Assembly (NCBI GenBank): GCA_030528565.1
Contig: JAUMYP010000007.1
Location: 1-48,355, forward strand
From: Pseudomonadota bacterium
Lineage (GTDB): Bacteria > Pseudomonadota > Gammaproteobacteria > Xanthomonadales > Xanthomonadaceae
Direction of reading: 5' to 3'
Length of the DNA: 48,355 bases
How positions within the stretch are numbered: the stretch's first letter is position 1; every line of letters starts with the position of its first letter. Below, piece after piece: positions 28,359-38,642 of this stretch. The position numbers were made by a program, and so were the translations under genes. The notes beneath the pieces were generated by a model. The model had not been told where the DNA came from. It was given only the letters and a program-made list of their open reading frames with translations, and searched no databases.

Positions 28359-29473
28359 TGCACGGTTTTTTTTCCAGCTTTGTCCATACCCTGAAAACGG
28401 CGCTGACCGACAAGGGCGTGCTGCTGCTATGGCTGATTGCGCCGCTGCTGTATGGCTTCTTTTACCCCTGGCCGTACCAGCGCGAACGGGTAGAGCAAGT
28501 GCCGGTGGCGGTGGTGGACATGGATAACAGCAGCCTGTCGCGGCAAATCATCCGTTATGCGGCGGCCAGCCCGGAGCTACAGGTGAGCGTGCTGCCATCG
28601 GAGTCCGCAGCCCGCGCTGCACTGGCACAGCGGCGCATCGAGGGCTATGCCCTGATTCCAGCAAGCCTCAAGCGTGATGTCAGCCGCGGGCGGCCTGTGG
28701 AAATCGCCCTCATCGGCAATGGCAGCTATTTCATGTTGAACAAGAGCGCTCTCTTGGGGCTGGCGACTGCGGTGGCGACCGTGTCGGCGGGCATTGAAAT
28801 CCGCCAGTTGCGTGCGCTGGGCTTGTCCGAGGACAAGGCGCAGGCCTTGCGCGAGCCGGTCAAGCTGCACGCTGCGGCGCTGTTTAACCGTCATCAGGGC
28901 TATGGCAGCTCGCTGGTGCCCGCAGTGGCGGTGCTGATTCTGCAACAAACCCTGCTGATGGCGGCGGGCATGTGGGTGGCCGGGCAGCGCGAGCGTGGCG
29001 AGCGCCATATGCCTGCAAGCATCTGGGCTGCCCGCATCAGTGCATTGGCGCTACCCAATACGTTGATAGGCCTGTTCTATTTTGGCTGGCTGTTTGCATT
29101 TCAGGGCTATGCCCATGGCGGCAATCTGGCCGGTGCGGTTTTGCTGTTGCCGGTTTTCAGCCTGGCGGTCGCCGCTATCGGCTGTCTTTTTGGCCTGTGG
29201 CTGGCCGAGCGTGAAGCGGTGATACAGGTGCTGCTGGTCACTGCCTTGCCGCTGTTTTTTCTCAGCGGTTATTCCTGGCCAGCCACGGCGTTGCCGGAAG
29301 TCTTGCAATGGCTGCGCTGGCTGACGCCTTCCACCCCGGCAATTCATGCCAGTGTGGCGCTCAACCAGATGGGCGCTACGCTGGCCATGGTGGCACCGCT
29401 GCTGGGCGTGCTGGTTATTCAGGGGCTGCTGGCATTTGTGCTGCTGTGCTTGAGCACCCGGCGCGGACGTTAG
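28355..29473 (+). CDS. ABC-2 type transporter permease (second)
   Basis: The 372-residue paralogue of the preceding permease starts at ATG 28355, within an ATGA overlap. It has an N-terminal membrane segment (GVLLLWLIAPLLYGFFYPWP), the periplasmic domain opening with PVAVVDMDNSSLSRQIIRY, and about five C-terminal membrane segments, including PLFFLSGYSWPATALP. With the partner it would form a heterodimeric channel. No ATP-binding subunit is encoded in this operon. Its end overlaps the convergent rluE stop by 4 bases. Confidence 0.88.
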   Translation: MMHGFFSSFVHTLKTALTDKGVLLLWLIAPLLYGFFYPWPYQRERVEQVPVAVVDMDNSSLSRQIIRYAAASPELQVSVLPSESAARAALAQRRIEGYALIPASLKRDVSRGRPVEIALIGNGSYFMLNKSALLGLATAVATVSAGIEIRQLRALGLSEDKAQALREPVKLHAAALFNRHQGYGSSLVPAVAVLILQQTLLMAAGMWVAGQRERGERHMPASIWAARISALALPNTLIGLFYFGWLFAFQGYAHGGNLAGAVLLLPVFSLAVAAIGCLFGLWLAEREAVIQVLLVTALPLFFLSGYSWPATALPEVLQWLRWLTPSTPAIHASVALNQMGATLAMVAPLLGVLVIQGLLAFVLLCLSTRRGR

Positions 29474-30003
29474 AGCCTGCGCCACTGGCCGGGCTGCAAA
29501 TCGCCCAGATGGTATTGCCCCATCGCCACCCGCACCAGCCGCAGGGTGGGCAGGCCAACGGCGGCGGTCATGCGCCGCACCTGGCGGTTGCGGCCTTCAC
29601 GCAGGGTGATTTCCAGCCAGGCATCGGGCACGGTTTTGCGAAAGCGTACCGGCGGGGTGCGCGGCCAAAGCTGCGGCGGGTCAATCTGGCGCACGCGCGC
29701 GGGCAGGGTCAGGCCGTCTTTCAGCAGCACGCCGCGTTGCAGCGCGCCGAGCTTTTCCGCATCGGGTACGCCTTCCACCTGCACCCAATAGGTTTTCGGC
29801 GCCTTGTGGCGCGGGTCGGTGAGGCGGTGCGCCAGCGCGCCGTCATCGGTCAAGAGCAGCAAGCCTTCGGAGTCATAGTCCAGCCGGCCTGCGGCATACA
29901 CGCGCGGCGGTAGCCTAAAAGCCGCCAGGGTTGCCCTTGGCGGCTGGCTTTGGTCAGTGAACTGGCACAGCACATTGAAGGGTTTGTTGAGGGCAACCAG
30001 CAC
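29470..30003 (-). CDS. rluE: 23S rRNA pseudouridine synthase, RluE type
   Basis: The 177-residue enzyme starts MLVALNKPFNVLCQFTD and has the catalytic motif AAGRLDYDSEGLLLLTDDG, whose Asp attacks the uridine, and EGRNRQVRRMTAAVGLPTLRLVR near the end. The lack of an N-terminal S4 domain and the short length fit RluE, which modifies a helix-90 region uridine (2457 in E. coli numbering). The methyltransferase gene is upstream on the same strand with an 8-base gap. Confidence 0.9.
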   Translation of the reverse strand: MLVALNKPFNVLCQFTDQSQPPRATLAAFRLPPRVYAAGRLDYDSEGLLLLTDDGALAHRLTDPRHKAPKTYWVQVEGVPDAEKLGALQRGVLLKDGLTLPARVRQIDPPQLWPRTPPVRFRKTVPDAWLEITLREGRNRQVRRMTAAVGLPTLRLVRVAMGQYHLGDLQPGQWRRL

Positions 30004-30011
30004 GGCGCAGG

Positions 30012-30848
30012 TCAGGGTTTGACAAAGCGCAGGGTCATGCGGTCGCTTTCGCCGATGGCGCGGTATTTTTCCGCATCCGCTGCCTCATGCCGGGCAACCG
30101 GCAGCAGTGTCCACACGCCATTGGGGTGGTTGGCGCTGTCCGCCGGGTTGGCGTTGACTTCGCTCTTGGCATCCAGCCGGAAACCGGCGCGGGTGGCGTA
30201 TTCAATCACCAGCGCCTCGGTGAGATAGCCGGATTTTTTCATCGCCTCAAGGTCGGTGCCGGGCTTGGCGCGGTGGTCCACCACACCCAGCACGCCGCCG
30301 GGCTTCAATACCTCAAAAAATGCCTTGAAATAGGCTTCGGCCGTGCCTGCCGCCACCCAGTTATGCACATTGCGGAAGGTCAGTACCGCATCGGCAGAGC
30401 CAGCTTCACCCAGCACCGGGTTGCGTGGCTCATAGCTGTGCCAGTGCGGCTGGCCAAAATGCACCGGGTCTTGCGCCATTTTGGCTTGCAGCTCGCTATG
30501 CAGGCGCTGGTAGGGGCTTTCAGCGCGCACCTTGGGCAGTGCGCCGATATAGCGGCCAGCGCGCAGATAGGGGGCGAGGATTTCGCTGTACCAGCCGCCC
30601 GCCGGGCTGATTTCAATCACGGTTTGCGTTGGGCTGATGCCGAAGAATTGCAGGGTTTGCTGCGGGTGCCGGTACACATCACGGGCGCGGTTTTGCGCGC
30701 TTCTGGCCGGGCTGGCCAATGCGGCAGCGAGTGCGGCCTCATGGGCCCCGGCATGGTTTGCAGCCAGCGGCGCGGCGGTTTTTTCAGATGCCGTGCTGCA
30801 TGCGGCCAGCAGGGCGGCAGCCAGCAGGGCGAGGCTCAGGTTTTTCAT
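30012..30848 (-). CDS. Lipoprotein-type class I methyltransferase-like protein
   Basis: The 278-residue protein has a lipoprotein signal (LSLALLAAALLAACS, lipobox LAAC). A methyltransferase-like Rossmann domain follows: TVIEISPAGGWYSEILAPYL as motif I, ADAVLTFRNVHNWV, and LKPGGVLGVVDHR. It resembles the exported predicted methyltransferases of COG4798. S-adenosylmethionine is not known to be supplied in the periplasm, so the real activity is uncertain. The start at 30848 places the signal peptide at the N-terminus; the frame extends to 30908. Confidence 0.85.
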   Translation of the reverse strand: MKNLSLALLAAALLAACSTASEKTAAPLAANHAGAHEAALAAALASPARSAQNRARDVYRHPQQTLQFFGISPTQTVIEISPAGGWYSEILAPYLRAGRYIGALPKVRAESPYQRLHSELQAKMAQDPVHFGQPHWHSYEPRNPVLGEAGSADAVLTFRNVHNWVAAGTAEAYFKAFFEVLKPGGVLGVVDHRAKPGTDLEAMKKSGYLTEALVIEYATRAGFRLDAKSEVNANPADSANHPNGVWTLLPVARHEAADAEKYRAIGESDRMTLRFVKP

Positions 30849-30889
30849 GCGATTTACCTTGATAACAAAATGTGCAGGCTTTTTACCCG

Positions 30890-30997
30890 TCATTGCCGTA
30901 GGGTGCAATCAATGAGGTGCAGGCCTGCGCCAGTTACGCCACAGGCGGCCAGCAGCAGGCCGAGTGTCAGCGCAGGGATAGAGCGAGATACGGACAT
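30890..30997 (-). CDS. Possible tiny lipoprotein (35 residues)
   Basis: A short frame encodes MSVSRSIPALTLGLLLAACG followed by 15 residues and a stop. The LAAC-G sequence is a good lipobox, and the preceding 14 residues are hydrophobic. It lies 41 bases upstream of the methyltransferase start. No strong ribosome site was found and no known family was recognised, so it could be chance. Confidence 0.3.
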   Translation of the reverse strand: MSVSRSIPALTLGLLLAACGVTGAGLHLIDCTLRQ

Positions 30998-31073
30998 GGC
31001 AAGCCCCGGTACGGAACCCGATGGATGTTAACCGAGCCAGGATGCCTGCGGGAAACCCGGCGCTTGGGGCGTG

Positions 31074-31874
31074 CTATTGCCCTGCAAGGCTGGCCGCCTG
31101 CTTGCGTGCTGCCAATGTCTCCAGCAGCGCGGTGAGCCGGTCAAGCTGCGCGGCATACTGCGGTCGTCCTGCTGGGGTATAGACATCCAGCCGGATTTCA
31201 TAGCCGGGGCTAATCCAGGACAGCATGGTTTCCACGCTGCCCGAGCCGCTGGGGAAAGTCATTTCGCGCACCTTGTAGCGGTCGCTGCCGGGGTGTTTTT
31301 CATAGCCACTGGCATCAATCGTGACCCGGCCACGCAGCGGGCGCGAATAATCCCATTCGTAGGCCATCAGATAGAAGCCTTCGCAACGATACAGCGAACG
31401 GCTGCCATTCAAGCCACCTGCGCGCAGTTCACGCCCCGAAGGCATACTGAGTGCCAGCGTGCAGCCCTCGTCCAGCAGCGGTTGCCGGGTCAGCGGCGTG
31501 GGCAGTTGGGCCGCATCCGTGAGTCTGGAGATTTCGGCCATAGGCGCTGGCATGGTTTGCAAGGCTTCCTGCAAGCCCGCCAGCATGACATCGAAAGCAG
31601 GAACGCGCTCGGGCAGGGCTTTGTCATCGGCCTGCGTCGCCATGCTGGCTTGCTTGCGCTGTTGCAGGGTAGGCAGGCCACGCGCGGCCATCATTGCATC
31701 CCTTCGTGCTTGATGGCGATAGGCCTGTACCTGCTGCTTCTGATAAGGCGTGCCATCGCGCTCCATCTGCTGCAAGCTGGCCTCGTCCGGCGGATTGCTG
31801 AAATCGACAATCACGGCCTGCGCCATTGCGGCGGCGGGCAACAGGGCAAGCATCAGGGCGGCAAGCGGCTTCAT
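31074..31874 (-). CDS. Secreted hypothetical protein
   Basis: The 266-residue product has a signal peptide (MKPLAALMLALLPAAAMAQA). A charged helical region follows (residues 25-80), then a mainly beta C-terminal domain (GSRSLYRCEGFYLMAYEWDYSRPLRGRVTID and TMLSWISPGYEIRLDVYTPAG) with two cysteines that may form a disulphide bond. The family is not recognised. The frame continues upstream to 31970, but the start at 31874 gives a clean signal peptide. It lies downstream of icd on the same strand, behind a terminator. Confidence 0.7.
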   Translation of the reverse strand: MKPLAALMLALLPAAAMAQAVIVDFSNPPDEASLQQMERDGTPYQKQQVQAYRHQARRDAMMAARGLPTLQQRKQASMATQADDKALPERVPAFDVMLAGLQEALQTMPAPMAEISRLTDAAQLPTPLTRQPLLDEGCTLALSMPSGRELRAGGLNGSRSLYRCEGFYLMAYEWDYSRPLRGRVTIDASGYEKHPGSDRYKVREMTFPSGSGSVETMLSWISPGYEIRLDVYTPAGRPQYAAQLDRLTALLETLAARKQAASLAGQ

Positions 31875-31958
31875 GGTGTGCACTCCATCTGGTTGCAATC
31901 GGTTGCGATGGTGGACGGGGATGCCGGAAGTTTCAAGAAACAGCGGGGCAGAAAAACA

Positions 31959-31984
31959 ACAGCCTGCCATTTCTGGCAGGCTGT
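31959..31984 (-). terminator. Intrinsic terminator downstream of icd
   Basis: An 11-bp perfect stem (31959-31969 with 31974-31984, core AGCCTGCCA / TGGCAGGCT) has a 4-base loop. It is followed on the minus strand by TTGTTTTTC, a U-rich tract. It lies 26 bases past the icd stop. Confidence 0.85.
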
Positions 31985-32010
31985 GGGTGTGATTGCCGGA
32001 TGCGTGCGGT

Positions 32011-34362
<2,352 letters not shown>

Positions 34363-34388
34363 TTATTTTGTATTCATAAATATTTATG

Positions 34389-34405
34389 CTCGCACGGGTT
34401 GCGAG
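34389..34405 (+). promoter_or_regulatory. Small hairpin in the cas6 leader
   Basis: CTCGCA (34389-34394) and TGCGAG (34400-34405) form a perfect 6-bp stem with a 5-base loop. It lies next to the AAGGAG ribosome site (34406-34411) that would serve the GTG start at 34417. The AT-rich stretch just upstream (34363-34388) is a plausible promoter region, though no clear hexamers stand out. Confidence 0.4.
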
Positions 34406-34452
34406 AAGGAGTTTGAGTGCTTGTGCAGCATGCCATGACGGAGGAAAACGCA

Positions 34453-35343
34453 ATGTCTTGGGGGGCTTTGCCGCCAGGGCCAATGCTGCGTTGCCATCTG
34501 CGTGTGCAGCCATTGCGTCCACTGGCAAACATTGATTACCCCGGCTCAATGCTTCGGGGCGCTTTTGGTCATGCCCTGCGTCGTTTGGCCTGTCGCTGTA
34601 AAACGGAGCGGCATGCGGATGACTGTGTGTATGCACGGATTTTCGAGGCTGAAGGTCTGGGTGGTCACTGTGGAGCAAACCGTGTTTCCCCGCCGTTTGT
34701 CATTACTCCGCCACTCACCCGGGCATCCGAACGCGAAGGCTTCAATTTTTCCATGACCCTGATGGGCGCTGCGCGCGAGCACTTTCATTGGGTGGCAGAA
34801 GCTTGGGAGTTGGCCGGACAAACCGGTCTGGGGGCTGGCAAGGTCAAGTGTCTGGTGTTGTTTGAGGGTATGGAGCAGAACCCGGAGCGGGTGTTGCCTG
34901 CCCGCTGGCTGGAGCTGCATACCACCAGCCCATTGTTCCTGAAAAAACAGGGGCACTGTGTGCCGCCGGAAAGCCTTGAATTGAGCGATGTGCTGGCCGC
35001 ATTGCAGCGGAGGCTGGAAATCACCTCAAGGCTGTACCTGACTCCGCCGACATTGCCCGACTGGGAGACGTGGCATCAAGCCTGTGCGCGGCTTGAAATG
35101 GAAACTCTATTGCGTGTGGCTCGCTACCAGCGTTATTCCAACCGGCAAAGGCAGTATGTGCCGGTTGAAGGTCTCCAGGGCGTCATTCGTATTTCCGGCT
35201 TGATCCCGGACACGTTGCTGAATGCTTTTGCCCTGGGGCAATGGCTGCATATCGGCGGCAAAACCTCGTTGGGGATGGGCGCCTACTGCGTCCATACCCC
35301 GCATCACTTACGCAGCGCACTGACCCCGTGCGTATTCCCGTAA
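34453..35343 (+). CDS. cas6: CRISPR pre-crRNA endoribonuclease Cas6
   Basis: The 296-residue RAMP protein begins with a ferredoxin-like half (RCHLRVQPLRPL, then YPGSMLRGAFGHALRRLACRC). Clustered cysteines (CRCKTERHADDC) follow, as seen in the PF10040/COG5551 Cas6 family. It ends with the glycine-rich RNA-binding loop GGKTSLGMGAY. It cuts the CRISPR repeat to make crRNAs. Two starts are possible: GTG 34417 with AAGGAG, or ATG 34453 with GGAGG 8 bases before. I chose the latter because it sits nearest the first strand. It is the first gene of the effector operon; cmr1 follows after 25 bases. Confidence 0.88.
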   Translation: MSWGALPPGPMLRCHLRVQPLRPLANIDYPGSMLRGAFGHALRRLACRCKTERHADDCVYARIFEAEGLGGHCGANRVSPPFVITPPLTRASEREGFNFSMTLMGAAREHFHWVAEAWELAGQTGLGAGKVKCLVLFEGMEQNPERVLPARWLELHTTSPLFLKKQGHCVPPESLELSDVLAALQRRLEITSRLYLTPPTLPDWETWHQACARLEMETLLRVARYQRYSNRQRQYVPVEGLQGVIRISGLIPDTLLNAFALGQWLHIGGKTSLGMGAYCVHTPHHLRSALTPCVFP

Positions 35344-35368
35344 TCAACGTTAAGGAAAGATAAGCGTC

Positions 35369-36586
35369 ATGCTGGATTTGAAAAAGCCCAAAGAAACCAT
35401 ACTTCACTATCGAATCACCACACCGATGTTTCTGGGCGGCGCAGAACCCAAAGAGGTTGACGCCACGCAGTTTCGCAATGCCTCCTACAAGGGCGCTCTG
35501 CGTTTCTGGTGGCGCGCCACGCAATGGGGCTGTTTTTTGCGCGAGGCCCAGGGCGATGTGGCACAGGCCCTGAGAAACCTGCATCACAAGGAAGGCGCGC
35601 TGTTTGGCAAGGCCAGTGATGGCAATGACTCCCGGCAAAGCGCCGTGTGCGTTCAGTCCACGCTCAACAGCCCGCCGTGCAACAAAAAAGAGCTCGATAC
35701 GCAGCTGGAAGGCATCGGCTACCTGCTGGGGCTGGGGCTTTACCACTTCAGGGACAAAATCCTGCGCGACTACCTGCCCCCATCCTCGCTGCAAGTCACT
35801 CTGCAATATGCACCTGACCTTGACGCGCAAGACAAGGTCAGCATCGAGCGCGCCGCCATTGCGCTGGGCCTGTTTGGCGGCCTGGGCAGCCGCTCGCGCA
35901 AGGGGTTGGGCTCGCTGTCCATCCAGTGCCTGCAACCGGCTCAGGGAGAAAAACAGGAGTTTGGAACATGCGATGCCATCGAGGACTTCATCGGCACGCT
36001 GGACTTTTCCGCACCGGCATCGCCCCTGCCACCCTTCACGGCCTTCAGCCAGGCCTGCCGCATCGACATCAGCGCCGAGGGCAAAGATGCCATCAAGACG
36101 CTCAAAGCAGTGGGTGATGAAATGCAGCTATACCGGGGTTACGGTCGACGCAATGACAGAAGTGGGCAGCATGAAGTCAATGGAAAACCTGCACGGCAAA
36201 ACTTCAAGGCCGACCATGATGAAGTGTTGAAGGCGGCACAAGCAGGCGGTGCCCCCAAAGCGCTTCCCATGCGTGGTGTTTTTGGCCTGCCACACAACTA
36301 CTTTTTTTCTTCTAATGGCGCAAAGATGGATATCGCTCCCGAGGGGGGAGGGCGTCGTGCTTCTCCCTTGTTCATTCATGTCCATGCATTGGAGGACGGC
36401 TTTGTCGCCATTCAAACCTTGCTCCCAGCAATGTTCTTGCACAGCAGTATTGCCGTAGAAGCCAAGCCCGGTAAAGGCCGCGTACAAAAAATTGCCTCAC
36501 TCAGAACCAACTACACCATCATCCACAATTATCTGGATGGCTTCAAAAATGACCCTGCCTTCAAGGAGCTTCGCCGTCATGGTTGA
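35369..36586 (+). CDS. cmr1: Type III-B effector subunit Cmr1
   Basis: The 405-residue RAMP protein has YRITTPMFLGGAEPKEVDATQFRNASYKGALRFWWRA at its N-terminus, the hallmark of Cmr1, and LGLFGGLGSRSRKGLGSLSI as the glycine-rich loop. Cmr1 sits at the foot of the Cmr complex and helps bind target RNA near the 3' part of the guide. It overlaps cmr2 by 8 bases. The set of Cmr1 and Cmr3-6 proteins defines subtype III-B. Confidence 0.95.
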   Translation: MLDLKKPKETILHYRITTPMFLGGAEPKEVDATQFRNASYKGALRFWWRATQWGCFLREAQGDVAQALRNLHHKEGALFGKASDGNDSRQSAVCVQSTLNSPPCNKKELDTQLEGIGYLLGLGLYHFRDKILRDYLPPSSLQVTLQYAPDLDAQDKVSIERAAIALGLFGGLGSRSRKGLGSLSIQCLQPAQGEKQEFGTCDAIEDFIGTLDFSAPASPLPPFTAFSQACRIDISAEGKDAIKTLKAVGDEMQLYRGYGRRNDRSGQHEVNGKPARQNFKADHDEVLKAAQAGGAPKALPMRGVFGLPHNYFFSSNGAKMDIAPEGGGRRASPLFIHVHALEDGFVAIQTLLPAMFLHSSIAVEAKPGKGRVQKIASLRTNYTIIHNYLDGFKNDPAFKELRRHG

Positions 36587-38639
36587 TACCGACAATACGC
36601 AAATCTTTCAGTTCACGCTGGGGCCGGTACAGGGCTTTGTGGCACAGGCGCGTCGTACCCGTGATTTCTGGGCGGGCTCGTTCATCCTCTCCTGGCTTTC
36701 CAGCGTTGCGATTGCCGCCATCCAGCGCCAAGGGGGCGAAGTGCTATTCCCCGTGCCGGATAAAAACTATCTGGAATACCTCTACGTCAAACACCGTGAC
36801 AATTCCAATAAGGACGCCTCAAAATCCAAGTTTCCGCAGCAGGGCAGCATCCCCAACCGCTTCCGAGCCGCCACGGCAAAAGTGCCGCTGGGTTTCGAGC
36901 CCGAGCGTGTCGGCAAAGCCGTGCAAGATGCTTGGAAGGCACTGGCTGATGCCGTATGGGAACAAGATTTCAAGGCGGTTTCCCGGCAAGAAACCAAAAA
37001 GATTTGGAACCGACAGGTCGCCAATTTCTGGGAAATCTCCTGGGTTCTGAGCGATAAAGCAACATCCGGCAACCTGCTTGACCGCCGCAAGAACTGGCGC
37101 AATACCGTGCCACCGCAAGAGCCCGGCCATAAATGCATGATGATGGACGGCTGGCAGGAGCTTTCCGGTGTTGCTGAAACCAATCTCAGCGAGGTGGACA
37201 AGTTCTGGAACGGGCTGCGTCAGTCGGGCAGCCCTGGCATTGCCACCGATCTGCGTAAGGGCGAGCGCCTGTGTGCGATGGCCTTTATCAAGCGCCGCTT
37301 CTCGCGCTGTTTCGATACTATCAGCGTGCTTTTGCCCGGCCCTGCTGCCGATGCCATACCCAACGCCCAACCAGGTAAACCCGGCTACATCCCCAGCCAT
37401 GTTCATGGCTGGAAATTGCCGCATGCCGTGCCTTCAGTTTCCTTCCTGGCCGCCGCGCCTTGGCTGGCCGAGGTCATCCGCAATGCGCCGGCAGAGGTTT
37501 TTGAAGATTTTTACATCGCTGCCCGTGAGCTGACAGGTCTGAATGAAAAAGACCATGTAGGCACCGATAGCGCATTCAGTATTGATATTCGTTGTGTCAG
37601 CGAAGCGGTAACGGAACGCCGTGCCAATCGCCTTCAGCGCCTTTGGGCGGGCTTGGACGGGCAGGTGTATTTCCCGTCAGCCTTGGAAAACCCGCGTATT
37701 TTTGGCGCAGACATGCAGCCCCAGGCACGCAAGGTGCTGCAGCAATTGCACAAGCTGCGCAATGCCGCCAAGCAAAAAGACCTGCCTTCGCCCTATTACG
37801 CCATCCTGCTGATGGATGGCGACCAGTTGGGCAAGCACATGGGTGATGAGGACAAGCAAAACCCCATCAGCCAAGCGCTCAATGCCTTCACCCGGGCCGT
37901 GGGCGACATCGTGCGCGCGCACAACGGCTTTCTCATCTACGCCGGTGGCGATGATGTGCTGGCCTTGTTGCCGCTGGAAGACGCCCTGCCTGCCGCTGCT
38001 GCATTGCAGGCCATGTACCGTGACCTGTTTGCGCAACACAGCCCCAAGGGCAAGCCTATTGACTCCACCCTCTCCGGCGCCATCGAATACGTACATATCC
38101 GCACCCCGCTGACCCGGGTGCTGCAGGATGCTCACAAGTTGCTGGACGATATTGCCAAGGAAAAAACCGGCCGCAATGCCATCGCCGTGCGTGTATGGAA
38201 GCCTTCTGGCCTTGCCCTGCAATGGGCCATGCCGTGGGAGAAGGCGCTGGATGCCAATGGCGATGTGCAAATCGCACGGCTTGCCCGTGACTTTGCCCAA
38301 CAAGCCGTCGCGGCCGATGGTGAGCGCTTCTCCAACAAGTTCTTCTTCCGCATGCAGCAAATCCTGGAGCGTTTTGGCGAGGCCAACGAGGTAAGTGAGG
38401 CCACCCTGCAAAAACTTTTGCTGGCCGAATATCTGCACTCCTGGGGTGGGCTGGACAAACGCACCGGGCTGGATAGCGGAAGCCTGAAAAAGCAGCTTGA
38501 GCAGTTGCTGGCGCAATGCCACCAGTGGCGGCGTGAGGAGGCTGGTAGCGAGGCGGTGCCTGACAAGAAATCTCCCTTCAATCCCGAGGCCGCACTCCTG
38601 GTGCGTTTCCTCGCCCAAAAAGGTCTGGACAAGGAATAA
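36579..38639 (+). CDS. cmr2: Cas10/Cmr2 with active cyclase motif but no HD domain
   Basis: The 686-residue large subunit opens directly with FQFTLGPVQGFVAQARRTRD and FWAGSFILSWLS, the first cyclase-like domain that in HD-bearing Cmr2 proteins comes after about 200 residues of HD nuclease. The second cyclase domain has the intact GGDD at residues 456-459 (YAGGDDVLALLP). It should therefore make cyclic oligoadenylates but lack the DNase of the HD domain. The start at 36579 is ATG overlapping the cmr1 end; the frame extends to 36492 only inside cmr1 and does not add an HD motif. Confidence 0.95.
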   Translation: MVDTDNTQIFQFTLGPVQGFVAQARRTRDFWAGSFILSWLSSVAIAAIQRQGGEVLFPVPDKNYLEYLYVKHRDNSNKDASKSKFPQQGSIPNRFRAATAKVPLGFEPERVGKAVQDAWKALADAVWEQDFKAVSRQETKKIWNRQVANFWEISWVLSDKATSGNLLDRRKNWRNTVPPQEPGHKCMMMDGWQELSGVAETNLSEVDKFWNGLRQSGSPGIATDLRKGERLCAMAFIKRRFSRCFDTISVLLPGPAADAIPNAQPGKPGYIPSHVHGWKLPHAVPSVSFLAAAPWLAEVIRNAPAEVFEDFYIAARELTGLNEKDHVGTDSAFSIDIRCVSEAVTERRANRLQRLWAGLDGQVYFPSALENPRIFGADMQPQARKVLQQLHKLRNAAKQKDLPSPYYAILLMDGDQLGKHMGDEDKQNPISQALNAFTRAVGDIVRAHNGFLIYAGGDDVLALLPLEDALPAAAALQAMYRDLFAQHSPKGKPIDSTLSGAIEYVHIRTPLTRVLQDAHKLLDDIAKEKTGRNAIAVRVWKPSGLALQWAMPWEKALDANGDVQIARLARDFAQQAVAADGERFSNKFFFRMQQILERFGEANEVSEATLQKLLLAEYLHSWGGLDKRTGLDSGSLKKQLEQLLAQCHQWRREEAGSEAVPDKKSPFNPEAALLVRFLAQKGLDKE

Positions 38640-38642
38640 GCC

